Position numbers and translations under genes: made by a program. Below are positions 1-5,446 of a DNA stretch of 5,446 nt, one piece after another (the first letter of the stretch is position 1; each line of letters starts with the position of its first letter). The DNA is taken from NCBI GenBank assembly GCA_900546645.1, contig URDR01000112.1, forward strand, positions 1 through 5,446, written 5' to 3'. The notes under the pieces were generated by a model. It saw nothing but the letters and a program-made list of their open reading frames with translations, made no database searches and was not told where the DNA came from. Origin of the DNA: an uncultured Bacteroides sp. (GTDB taxonomy: Bacteria > Bacteroidota > Bacteroidia > Bacteroidales > Bacteroidaceae).

Positions 1-52
1 ACCAAGAAAAACAGGACCAGAATCTGTTGTGTTACCATTACACCATAGCCCA
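1..52 (-). tRNA. tRNA-Gln(CTG), partial (3' end outside window)
   Basis: Read on the minus strand from 52 down to 1, the sequence folds as the first 52 nt of a tRNA: acceptor arm TGGGCTA, T8-G9, D stem GTGT/ACAC around the loop AATGGTA, anticodon stem ACAGA/CCTGT around the loop TTCTGGT, a five-base variable loop TTTTC, and the 5' strand of the T stem (TTGGT). The anticodon CTG (plus positions 18-20) reads CAG, so the tRNA carries glutamine. The U at position 1 and the TTCTG loop are typical of tRNA-Gln. The T loop, 3' acceptor strand and discriminator base lie beyond the window. One non-Watson-Crick A-C pair (31-39) closes the anticodon loop. A promoter-like sequence lies upstream at 92-121. 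Confidence 0.93.
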
Positions 53-91
53 AAATCACAGATCGTTTGTCATCTTTTTCGTTTGACGCTG

Positions 92-121
92 CAAAGGTAC
101 AACTTTTTTGAAACATACAAA
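92..121 (-). promoter_or_regulatory. Promoter for tRNA-Gln (Bacteroidetes type)
   Basis: On the minus strand a TTTG -33 box (121 to 118) is followed after 18 nt by TACCTTTG (99 to 92), an exact match to the Bacteroidetes -7 consensus TAnnTTTG. Transcription should start near 84-86, about 32-34 nt before the mature tRNA 5' end, leaving a short leader for RNase P to remove. The spacer is one base shorter than the usual 19-21. Confidence 0.7.
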
Positions 122-331
122 GACTTTTTCCTCTTTTCTTGAAAAAAAATCTATTTTCACCGTATTTTTTCTAAGACAAAGGTAGATTTCCCCAACTATT
201 TATCCAATCGCCATGATGAAAACCAAAGAGTTTACCCGTAATCCAAAAACTAAAATACAGCTGATTTAAGCAAACTATTGTTCTAAAAGCAACTAAAAAA
301 TACAAAATTAAAAAGAGAAATCATCACTTTC
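122..331. other. A/T-rich divergent intergenic region with no gene seen
   Basis: This is the middle of the roughly 350-base gap between tRNA-Gln and rsfS. It is rich in A and T tracts. Apart from the possible second minus-strand -7 box at 177-184, I find no credible coding region, RNA gene or terminator. The longest ATG-started stretch I noticed, at 213-269, encodes only 18 residues and has no supporting signals. Confidence 0.6.
177..184 (-). promoter_or_regulatory. Possible second upstream -7 box facing the tRNA
   Basis: A second exact TACCTTTG lies on the minus strand, 85 bases upstream of the main tRNA promoter box. Its -33 region is poor: only TTGG (207 to 204) sits at about the right spacing of 19 nt. 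It could be a weak tandem promoter or a chance match in an A/T-rich stretch. Confidence 0.3.
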
Positions 332-363
332 TTTCGTGATATACAGAAAAGCCCGTATATTTG
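332..363 (+). promoter_or_regulatory. Promoter for the rsfS-ftsH cluster (Bacteroidetes type)
   Basis: TATATTTG at 356-363 matches the TAnnTTTG -7 consensus exactly. TTTC at 332-335, one base off TTTG, precedes it by 20 nt, within the usual spacing. Transcription should begin near 370, giving a leader of about 33 nt before the rsfS ATG. It is the best plus-strand promoter candidate in this gap and probably drives rsfS and ftsH, perhaps with read-through into cdsA. Confidence 0.65.
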
Positions 364-403
364 CCCTTATAATAACAAAGATTTTAAAACAAATAAATAA
401 GAG

Positions 404-763
404 ATGAACGAAACAAACACCTTAGTAGAAAAAATAATAGAAGGCATTCAAGAGAAAAAAGGAAAAAACATCGTCATAGCCGACTTAACAAAGATAGAAG
501 ATACCATTTGCAACTACTTCGTCATCTGTCAGGGTAATTCACCCAGTCAGGTAACTGCTCTCGTAGATTCCATAAAAGAACATGTAAGAAAAGAAACCGG
601 AAATAAAGTATACGGAATAGATGGGTTACGTAATGCGGAATGGGTAGCCATGGATTACAGCGACGTACTTGTACATGTATTTCTACCGGAAGTACGAGAC
701 TTTTATCAATTAGAATACCTATGGGCAGATGCCAAACTGACAAGCATCCCCGATTTAGATTAA
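404..763 (+). CDS. rsfS: Ribosomal silencing factor RsfS (Iojap/YbeB family)
   Basis: RsfS binds ribosomal protein uL14 (L14) on the large subunit and blocks joining with the 30S subunit, lowering translation in stationary phase or starvation (family knowledge). The 119-residue product has the usual family length and covers the whole domain. Visible conserved elements are the DLT segment at 27-29, the hydrophobic core strand NYFVIC at 37-42, the G-S pair at 44 and 46, and the family block from about residue 71 to 107 (GIDG, W80, D84-Y85, D87, VHVF at 90-93, R98, Y101, LE at 103-104, W107). The ATG at 404 follows an A-rich leader without a clear Shine-Dalgarno sequence, which is normal in Bacteroidetes. 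The gene is first in a plus-strand run and ends 27 bases before ftsH, suggesting cotranscription. Confidence 0.95.
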   Translation: MNETNTLVEKIIEGIQEKKGKNIVIADLTKIEDTICNYFVICQGNSPSQVTALVDSIKEHVRKETGNKVYGIDGLRNAEWVAMDYSDVLVHVFLPEVRDFYQLEYLWADAKLTSIPDLD

Positions 764-790
764 TTTATTGATATTCAAATTAGGACAATC

Positions 791-2809
791 ATGAAAGAAA
801 AACCCAATAAACAACCAAGAGTTAACATTCCACGTCCCAGCCTTACCTGGCTTTACTTGGTCATTTTAATAGGATTGATTTATCTTTTCTTCTCTTCCGA
901 AGGAGGAAGTGCCAGCAAAGAAGTTGCCTATACGGAATTTAAAGAAATGATAAGTAAAGGTTATGCAAGCAAGATTGTTGCCTATGACAACAATACGGTA
1001 GACATGTATCTCAAGCCTGAACACATTGTTGATGTATTCAAGAAAGATGCTAAAGATGTAGGACGCAGTCCTATTGTCAATGTACAAATTGGCTCAATAG
1101 AAGCGTTAGATAAGTTTCTCGATGAACAGACTGAAAAAGGAAACTTTAAAGGAGAAATAAAATATGATAAGAAAGGAGACTACTTCGGAACTATTTTCTG
1201 GAATATCGCTCCCCTATTGTTTTTTGTCGCATTATGGTTCTTCCTGATACGCCGCATGAGCGGAGGAGGTGGTGGAGGAGCTCCCGGAAATGTTTTCAAC
1301 GTAGGCAAAAGCAAAGCGCAGTTGTTTGAAAAAGGAGCTAACCGCATTACTTTTAAAGATGTAGCCGGACAGGCCGCTGCCAAACAGGAGGTCCAAGAAA
1401 TTGTTGACTTCTTGAAGCAACCTCAAAAATACACTGAGCTGGGAGGAAAAATTCCTAAGGGAGCACTTCTGGTAGGTCCTCCGGGAACTGGTAAAACCTT
1501 ACTTGCAAAAGCAGTAGCCGGAGAAGCTGAAGTTCCATTCTTTTCTATCTCAGGTTCCGACTTCGTGGAAATGTTTGTCGGTGTAGGAGCATCACGCGTA
1601 CGCGACCTGTTCCGCCAGGCAAAAGAAAAATCACCTTGTATCATTTTCATCGATGAAATTGATGCGGTGGGACGTGCCCGCGGAAAGAACCCAAACATGG
1701 GTGGAAATGACGAACGTGAGAATACACTGAATCAGCTACTGACTGAAATGGACGGATTCGGTTCAAACAGCGGAGTAATCATCTTGGCTGCAACCAACCG
1801 GGTTGACATTTTGGACAAAGCCTTACTTCGTGCCGGACGCTTCGACCGTCAGATTTATGTGGATTTGCCCGACTTGAACGAGCGAAAGGAAGTTTTTGGC
1901 GTTCATTTGAAACCATTGAAACTGGACGACACGGTAGATGTAGATTTATTGGCACGCCAAACTCCGGGATTCAGCGGAGCCGACATCGCCAATGTATGTA
2001 ACGAAGCTGCTCTGATTGCTGCCCGCCATAAAAAAGCCGCAGTAGGAAAAGATGATTTCTTAGCTGCTGTTGACCGCATCGTGGGTGGACTGGAAAAGAA
2101 AACACGCGTCATGACCGCTGCAGAGAAACGGGCTATTGCCCTGCACGAAGCTGGACATGCTACGGTTTCATGGCTTCTGGAGCATGCCAATCCGCTGATT
2201 AAAGTTACCATTGTTCCCAGAGGCCGTGCATTAGGAGCTGCCTGGTATCTGCCGGAAGAGCGTCAGTTGACAACCAAAGAGCAAATGCTGGATGAAATGT
2301 GTGCCACCTTAGGTGGACGTGCTGCTGAAGATGTGTTTATCGGACATATCTCAACCGGTGCCATGAACGATTTGGAACGCGTAACCAAACAAGCATATGG
2401 CATGATTGCCTATGCCGGAATGAGTAACAAATTACCTAATTTATGCTATTACAACAATGATGAATACAGCTTCAACAAGCCGTATAGCGAACATACTGCC
2501 GAACTGATTGACAAAGAAGTTCAAATCATGATTAACGAACAGTATGAACGTGCCAAATCGCTGCTGAAAGAGCATGAAAAAGGTCACCACCAGTTAGCCG
2601 AGCTACTGATAGAGAAAGAAGTAATTTTCGCTGAAGACGTAGAGCGCATCTTCGGAAAACGCCCTTGGGCCTCACGTTCTGAAGAAATCATGGCAGCTCA
2701 AGACAAAGCATTAGAAGCCAAGACAGAACAAGAAAACACAGAAACATTAGCTTTGCCTCAACAGCCACAAAGCGAAGAGAACGATCATTCTGAAAAACAA
2801 AATTCATAA
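791..2809 (+). CDS. ftsH: ATP-dependent zinc metalloprotease FtsH
   Basis: FtsH is a membrane-anchored AAA+ protease, hexameric in known homologues, that extracts and degrades damaged membrane proteins and some regulatory proteins. The 672 residues show the full domain order: first membrane helix at about 18-35, extracytoplasmic domain at about 36-130, second helix at about 131-153 followed by RR, and a six-glycine linker at 158-163. In the AAA+ module are Walker A GPPGTGKT (229-236), pore loop MFVGVGA (261-267), Walker B with D288-E289, and the second region of homology with N336 and arginine fingers R347 and R350. The protease domain has HEAGH at 452-456 (ligands H452 and H456, catalytic E453), with D527 the probable third zinc ligand. 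All key residues are present, so the enzyme should be active. The tail from about 628 is rich in Glu, Gln and Lys and looks disordered; the protein is slightly longer than E. coli FtsH. An AGGA at 782-785, five bases before the ATG, is an unusually good Shine-Dalgarno for this phylum and supports the start. Confidence 0.98.
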   Translation: MKEKPNKQPRVNIPRPSLTWLYLVILIGLIYLFFSSEGGSASKEVAYTEFKEMISKGYASKIVAYDNNTVDMYLKPEHIVDVFKKDAKDVGRSPIVNVQIGSIEALDKFLDEQTEKGNFKGEIKYDKKGDYFGTIFWNIAPLLFFVALWFFLIRRMSGGGGGGAPGNVFNVGKSKAQLFEKGANRITFKDVAGQAAAKQEVQEIVDFLKQPQKYTELGGKIPKGALLVGPPGTGKTLLAKAVAGEAEVPFFSISGSDFVEMFVGVGASRVRDLFRQAKEKSPCIIFIDEIDAVGRARGKNPNMGGNDERENTLNQLLTEMDGFGSNSGVIILAATNRVDILDKALLRAGRFDRQIYVDLPDLNERKEVFGVHLKPLKLDDTVDVDLLARQTPGFSGADIANVCNEAALIAARHKKAAVGKDDFLAAVDRIVGGLEKKTRVMTAAEKRAIALHEAGHATVSWLLEHANPLIKVTIVPRGRALGAAWYLPEERQLTTKEQMLDEMCATLGGRAAEDVFIGHISTGAMNDLERVTKQAYGMIAYAGMSNKLPNLCYYNNDEYSFNKPYSEHTAELIDKEVQIMINEQYERAKSLLKEHEKGHHQLAELLIEKEVIFAEDVERIFGKRPWASRSEEIMAAQDKALEAKTEQENTETLALPQQPQSEENDHSEKQNS

Positions 2810-2827
2810 AAAGACATTCAGGCATCC

Positions 2828-2893
2828 CTCTTTTTCTTACTTTTGTTTGCTGTGCTAAAACATATAGCCGGAAAACAAAAGTAAAGAACAGAG
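2828..2893. repeat. Long imperfect inverted repeat in the ftsH-cdsA gap
   Basis: TTACTTTTGTTT (2837-2848) and AAACAAAAGTAA (2873-2884) are perfect 12-base complementary arms. Pairing continues outward with mismatches: CTC at 2828-2830 pairs with GAG at 2891-2893. A small inner hairpin, GCTA (2854-2857) with TAGC (2865-2868), sits in the loop. The whole element could fold as one long hairpin of about 66 nt. It is not a standard terminator, because the stem is A/T-rich and no T-run follows it. Each perfect arm contains a TAnnTTTG-type box, on opposite strands. Confidence 0.6.
2838..2845 (+). promoter_or_regulatory. Possible -7 box of a cdsA promoter
   Basis: TACTTTTG matches the Bacteroidetes -7 consensus TAnnTTTG, and initiation would fall near 2852, about 84 bases before cdsA. 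No good -33 TTTG is present at the right distance; the nearest is ATTC at 2816-2819. The 126-base gap after ftsH, much larger than the rsfS-ftsH gap, makes a separate cdsA promoter plausible, possibly in addition to read-through from ftsH. Confidence 0.4.
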
Positions 2894-2935
2894 GTTTATC
2901 AAACATTTATACATAAAACTTTAAACAATACCTAC

Positions 2936-3778
2936 GTGAAAAATAATCTCATACAGCGAACTATTACAGGAATTATTTTCGTAGCTATACTTATCACCTG
3001 TATTTTAGGAGGACCTGTTCCTTTTACCATCCTCTTTGCTCTTATCAGTGCTTTAACCATTCATGAGTTTGGAACGATTATCAGTAAAAACGGAGAAACT
3101 CAAATCAATAAGCCTATCAGTATGCTCGCCGGGGGCTTTTTATTCTTCGGATTTGCTTACTTGGGAGCTGTTCCCGGACATAATGAGGTACTGATTCCCT
3201 ATTTATTCTTAATCATTTACCTGTTGGTAAGTGAACTCTATCTGAAGCGTCCGAACCCTCTTCATAATTGGGCGTACACCATGATGTCGCAGCTATATAT
3301 TGCCTTACCGTTCGCCCTGCTCAACGTATTGGCTTTTCATACCAATGTAAATGGAAGTTCCTCTGAATATAACCCGATTTTGCCCTTGTCAATCTTCATC
3401 TTCAACTGGGTGAATGATACCGGTGCCTACTGCAGCGGCATGTTGTTCGGCAAGCACAAACTGTTTGAACGCATTTCACCCAAGAAATCATGGGAAGGCT
3501 CCATCGGAGGCGGTATGTTCAGCATAGGTGCAGCTTTTGTCATGGCACACTTCTTCCCGTTCATGTCAACCGCTGTATGGGTCGGGTTAGGTTTAGTTAT
3601 CATTGTATTCGGTACTTGGGGAGATTTGACTGAATCGCTGCTAAAGCGCACTTTAGGCATTAAAGATTCCGGAAACATCCTTCCGGGTCACGGAGGTATG
3701 CTTGACCGCTTTGACAGCACTTTACTTGCCGTTCCTGCCGCTGTGGTTTATCTTTATATCATCTCTCTTATCGGATAA
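2936..3778 (+). CDS. cdsA: Phosphatidate cytidylyltransferase (CDP-diacylglycerol synthase)
   Basis: CdsA is an integral inner-membrane enzyme that makes CDP-diacylglycerol from phosphatidic acid and CTP, the common precursor of bacterial phospholipids. The 280-residue product is of typical family length and is strongly hydrophobic, with roughly eight membrane segments. The C-terminal family signature is complete: S234, K237-R238, K243-D244, HGG at 252-254, and D257-R258-F259-D260. The upstream conserved block runs from N160-D161-T162-G163 through FGK (171-173) to SPKKSWEG (181-188). The start is GTG: an in-frame stop at 2882-2884 excludes any longer frame, no ATG lies between that stop and 2936, and the next internal Met is about 62 residues in, past the first membrane segments. 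The gene follows ftsH by 126 bases and ends before a strong terminator. Confidence 0.96.
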   Translation: MKNNLIQRTITGIIFVAILITCILGGPVPFTILFALISALTIHEFGTIISKNGETQINKPISMLAGGFLFFGFAYLGAVPGHNEVLIPYLFLIIYLLVSELYLKRPNPLHNWAYTMMSQLYIALPFALLNVLAFHTNVNGSSSEYNPILPLSIFIFNWVNDTGAYCSGMLFGKHKLFERISPKKSWEGSIGGGMFSIGAAFVMAHFFPFMSTAVWVGLGLVIIVFGTWGDLTESLLKRTLGIKDSGNILPGHGGMLDRFDSTLLAVPAAVVYLYIISLIG

Positions 3779-3855
3779 GCCACCTGCTTTAAACGCTCTG
3801 AAAAAGGTCTAAAACGCTTAGTCGATTCACATCAGACACCGAGGAATCATAAATC

Positions 3856-3897
3856 AAACGCCAAGGAGATATCAATTTATTTCCTTGGCGTTTTTTT
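3856..3897 (+). terminator. Intrinsic terminator after cdsA, probably bidirectional
   Basis: A perfect 12-bp stem pairs AAACGCCAAGGA (3856-3867) with TCCTTGGCGTTT (3882-3893) around a 14-base A/T-rich loop, and runs into seven T residues (3891-3897). This is a textbook rho-independent terminator for the plus-strand cluster. On the minus strand the same stem lies just after the helicase stop codon and is followed by TTTGATTT, so it may also end that convergent transcript, less efficiently. Confidence 0.92.
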
Positions 3898-3918
3898 GAA
3901 GATACTTTTCCTACCCCT

Positions 3919-5343
3919 TTATTCTTCTGACAGCTGCTCTTTCGGCCAGTTTACCAGATACAGAGTTTCCGTGGCACGGGTAAAAGCTGTATATAGCCAG
4001 CGGTAATAATCGGGCGAAACCATCTCATCGGTCAAGTATCCCTGATCAAGAAAGACACGCTGCCACTGACCGCCTTGTGCTTTATGACAAGTCACTGCAT
4101 AAGCATACTTCACCTGCAAAGCATTATAGTAAGGATCTTCTTTAATTCTCTTTATCCGTTCACGCTTGGAAGACAGATGAGCATAATCTTCGAAGACAGC
4201 CTCAAACAGTTTCTCTCCTTGTTCGCGAGGCAACGAAGGAAAGTCTGTATGAAGGGTATCAAGCAGCAAAGTTACCTCCAATTCTAAATCATCATAGTCC
4301 GGAAAACGCAACACAACATCAGCAAAACGAAAGCCATACATTTCGCGCACCCGGCGTACCCGGCGTACCACTGCCACATCCCCGTTGGCTATGAAATCAA
4401 GTTCCTTGCAATCAGCTCCCCAAAAGTAATTATTCTTCGCCACCATCAGCACATCTCCTGCATTCAACTCATCTTCACGGTATAATATCGTATTGCGGAT
4501 TCCTCTATTATACAAATTAGCCCGCTTGTTTGAACGGCAGATAATAATGGTTTCATCCATACCCACCTTATCATAACTGTCGCTGATAGCTTCTATCAAA
4601 TCGCCTCCCTGTATCACCTTCACATCGGGAAACTTGCCAATTCTCACAGAGGGAAGTCCGAAGCACGCATCTTTCATGATGGAATGACGCAGCAGCGTGG
4701 CATTATATAAAATGCCCGAATCGGCAGCCTGACGCACAACCTGCGTAAGCAAACACTCGGTAACTTCTAAACCATACCCCTGCAATACCGGAACCGAAAG
4801 CGCCGGACTCTGTTCCTCACCTACCGGAGGAAGCTGTGCCGTATCCCCCACCAGCATCAGACTGCATCCCGGAACACTATATACATATTCTATCAAATCA
4901 TCAAGCAAACGCCCCGTTCCAAACGAAGCCCCAGAAAGTCCTTCATTCGCAATCATGGAAGCCTCATCTACAATAAACAGGGTCTGCCGGTGCAGATTCG
5001 TATTCAACGTGAAATTTTCCATATCGCCCGAAAAGACACGCTGCCGGTAAATCCGCCGGTGGATGGTATAGGCCGGATGATGGGAATAAAGCGAAAAGAC
5101 CTTGGCAGCCCGACCGGTAGGAGCCAGCAGCACACACTTTCTGCCTACCTCACCTAACGTCTTGACCAAAGCACTCACCAAAGATGTTTTTCCGGTACCG
5201 GCATATCCCCTTAATACAAAGATTTTCTCTGAGGAAGGCGAAAGAAGAAAGTTTGAAAAAGAATTTAAGGCATTTTCTTGTTCTTCTGTTGGTTTATAGG
5301 AAAAATTTCGTTTAATTTGCTGCGATAAATCATTATTTAACAT
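3919..5343 (-). CDS. RecD/Dda-like SF1B DNA helicase, AAA family
   Basis: This is a probable 5'-to-3' DNA helicase of superfamily 1B, inferred from its resemblance to RecD and phage Dda; its biological partner is unknown. The 474 residues carry the helicase motifs in order: Q-motif-like TEEQ (19-22), Walker A GYAGTGKT (46-53), motif Ia LLAPTGRAA (72-80), motif II DEAS (126-129), motif III GDTAQLPP (166-173), VVRQ near 202-205, a motif IV-like IIICRSNKRAN (266-276), motif V around T418-H420-K421-Q423-G424, and motif VI YTAFTRA (451-457) with R456 as the likely arginine finger. It lacks the long N-terminal extension of RecD2, so it is a compact core helicase rather than a RecBCD subunit, and no recB or recC lies nearby in the window. 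It is convergent with cdsA and shares the terminator region. The ATG at 5343 has no clear Shine-Dalgarno or matching promoter; the leader is A/T-rich. Confidence 0.9.
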   Translation of the reverse strand: MLNNDLSQQIKRNFSYKPTEEQENALNSFSNFLLSPSSEKIFVLRGYAGTGKTSLVSALVKTLGEVGRKCVLLAPTGRAAKVFSLYSHHPAYTIHRRIYRQRVFSGDMENFTLNTNLHRQTLFIVDEASMIANEGLSGASFGTGRLLDDLIEYVYSVPGCSLMLVGDTAQLPPVGEEQSPALSVPVLQGYGLEVTECLLTQVVRQAADSGILYNATLLRHSIMKDACFGLPSVRIGKFPDVKVIQGGDLIEAISDSYDKVGMDETIIICRSNKRANLYNRGIRNTILYREDELNAGDVLMVAKNNYFWGADCKELDFIANGDVAVVRRVRRVREMYGFRFADVVLRFPDYDDLELEVTLLLDTLHTDFPSLPREQGEKLFEAVFEDYAHLSSKRERIKRIKEDPYYNALQVKYAYAVTCHKAQGGQWQRVFLDQGYLTDEMVSPDYYRWLYTAFTRATETLYLVNWPKEQLSEE

Positions 5344-5357
5344 AATAGTACATTAAA

Positions 5358-5386
5358 AAGTTCATTGAACTTGGACTTGGTTCAAG
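5358..5386. promoter_or_regulatory. Two adjacent palindromes, possible operator
   Basis: AAGTTCATTGAACTT (5358-5372) is a perfect odd palindrome, with 7-base arms around one central T. Three bases later CTTGGTTCAAG (5376-5386) forms a second, imperfect palindrome sharing the TTCA core. In addition TTGAAC (5365-5370) and GTTCAA (5380-5385) are inverted copies nine bases apart. The cluster lies 14 bases upstream of the helicase start and overlaps the likely -33 region of the next plus-strand gene. That is where a dimeric regulator could bind, but no regulator is identified here. Confidence 0.4.
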
Positions 5387-5403
5387 TAAAATACTTATTT
5401 TTG
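5370..5403 (+). promoter_or_regulatory. Promoter for the gene starting at 5438
   Basis: TATTTTTG at 5396-5403 matches the -7 consensus TAnnTTTG and is followed by C. The best -33 candidates are CTTG at 5370-5373 (22-base spacer) or CTTG at 5376-5379 (16-base spacer); neither spacing is ideal. Predicted initiation near 5410 leaves a short A-rich leader before the ATG at 5438. Confidence 0.6.
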
Positions 5404-5437
5404 CGCTACGAATATAAACTAAAAAAACAATATTATC

Positions 5438-5446
5438 ATGAAAACA
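5438..5446 (+). CDS. Start of an unidentified plus-strand gene (truncated by window)
   Basis: ATG AAA ACA, encoding Met-Lys-Thr, is preceded by an A-rich leader and a good Bacteroidetes-type promoter, the same arrangement seen upstream of rsfS. Only three codons are present, so no product can be named. It is divergent from the helicase gene, with a 94-base shared intergenic region. Confidence 0.5.

Noticed and set aside
213..269. Short plus-strand ORF of 18 codons in the tRNA-rsfS gap
   Set aside because: It is very short, has no promoter or ribosome-binding signal, and its composition matches the A/T-rich intergenic DNA around it.
1423..1698. Minus-strand ORF of about 91 codons inside ftsH
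   Set aside because: It lies wholly antisense to the strongly conserved AAA+ coding region and has no independent signals; it is a shadow of ftsH codon usage.
1903..2211. Minus-strand ORF of about 102 codons inside ftsH
   Set aside because: It is antisense to the conserved region leading into the protease domain and shows no recognisable domain or promoter.
2828..2893. Inverted repeat interpreted as an intrinsic terminator for ftsH
   Set aside because: The stem is A/T-rich, the loop is long and no T-run follows on the plus strand, unlike the clear terminator at 3856-3897.
2688..2906. Minus-strand ORF of about 72 codons across the ftsH end and the intergenic gap
   Set aside because: A TAnnTTTG-type box lies on that strand, but within the reading frame rather than upstream of its start, so it would not drive this ORF, and the product resembles no known protein. 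It is better explained as antisense to the ftsH tail.
4075..4287. Plus-strand ORF of about 70 codons inside the helicase gene
   Set aside because: It is antisense to the conserved C-terminal helicase region and has no independent support.
1..5446. Mobile element, CRISPR array or defence island
   Set aside because: I found no transposase, integrase, terminal repeats, regular spaced repeats or defence genes; the full-length genes are housekeeping-type apart from the helicase, which is also a common chromosomal family.

Overview
The window reads as an ordinary chromosomal segment of a Bacteroidales bacterium, probably Bacteroides or Phocaeicola. Three observations support this. Putative promoters follow the Bacteroidetes pattern (TTTG-like -33 box, TAnnTTTG -7 box). 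Most start codons are preceded by A/T-rich leaders rather than strong Shine-Dalgarno sequences. The gene order rsfS-ftsH-cdsA is one I associate with this phylum. The genus is inference.

Layout: positions 1-52 hold the 5' two thirds of a tRNA-Gln(CTG) gene on the minus strand, cut by the window edge. A roughly 350-base A/T-rich intergenic region follows, with divergent promoters for the tRNA (minus) and for rsfS (plus). Then come three plus-strand genes: rsfS (ribosomal silencing factor, 404-763), ftsH (membrane AAA+ zinc protease, 791-2809) and cdsA (CDP-diacylglycerol synthase, GTG start, 2936-3778). rsfS and ftsH are tightly spaced and probably cotranscribed. The 126-base gap before cdsA carries a long imperfect inverted repeat and a perfect TAnnTTTG box, so cdsA may also have its own promoter. 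A strong intrinsic terminator at 3856-3897 separates cdsA from a convergent minus-strand gene (3919-5343) for a compact SF1B RecD/Dda-like helicase. The last 103 bases hold two adjacent TTCA/TGAA palindromes, a Bacteroidetes-type promoter and the first three codons of a plus-strand gene that runs off the window.

Functionally, the plus-strand cluster joins translation control (RsfS), membrane protein and regulatory proteolysis (FtsH) and phospholipid precursor supply (CdsA). This is a housekeeping set in which ribosome activity and envelope biogenesis could be co-regulated. I see no mobile element, CRISPR array, defence system or other clearly novel multi-gene system. The points most worth a second look are the two palindromic intergenic elements, at 2828-2893 and 5358-5386.
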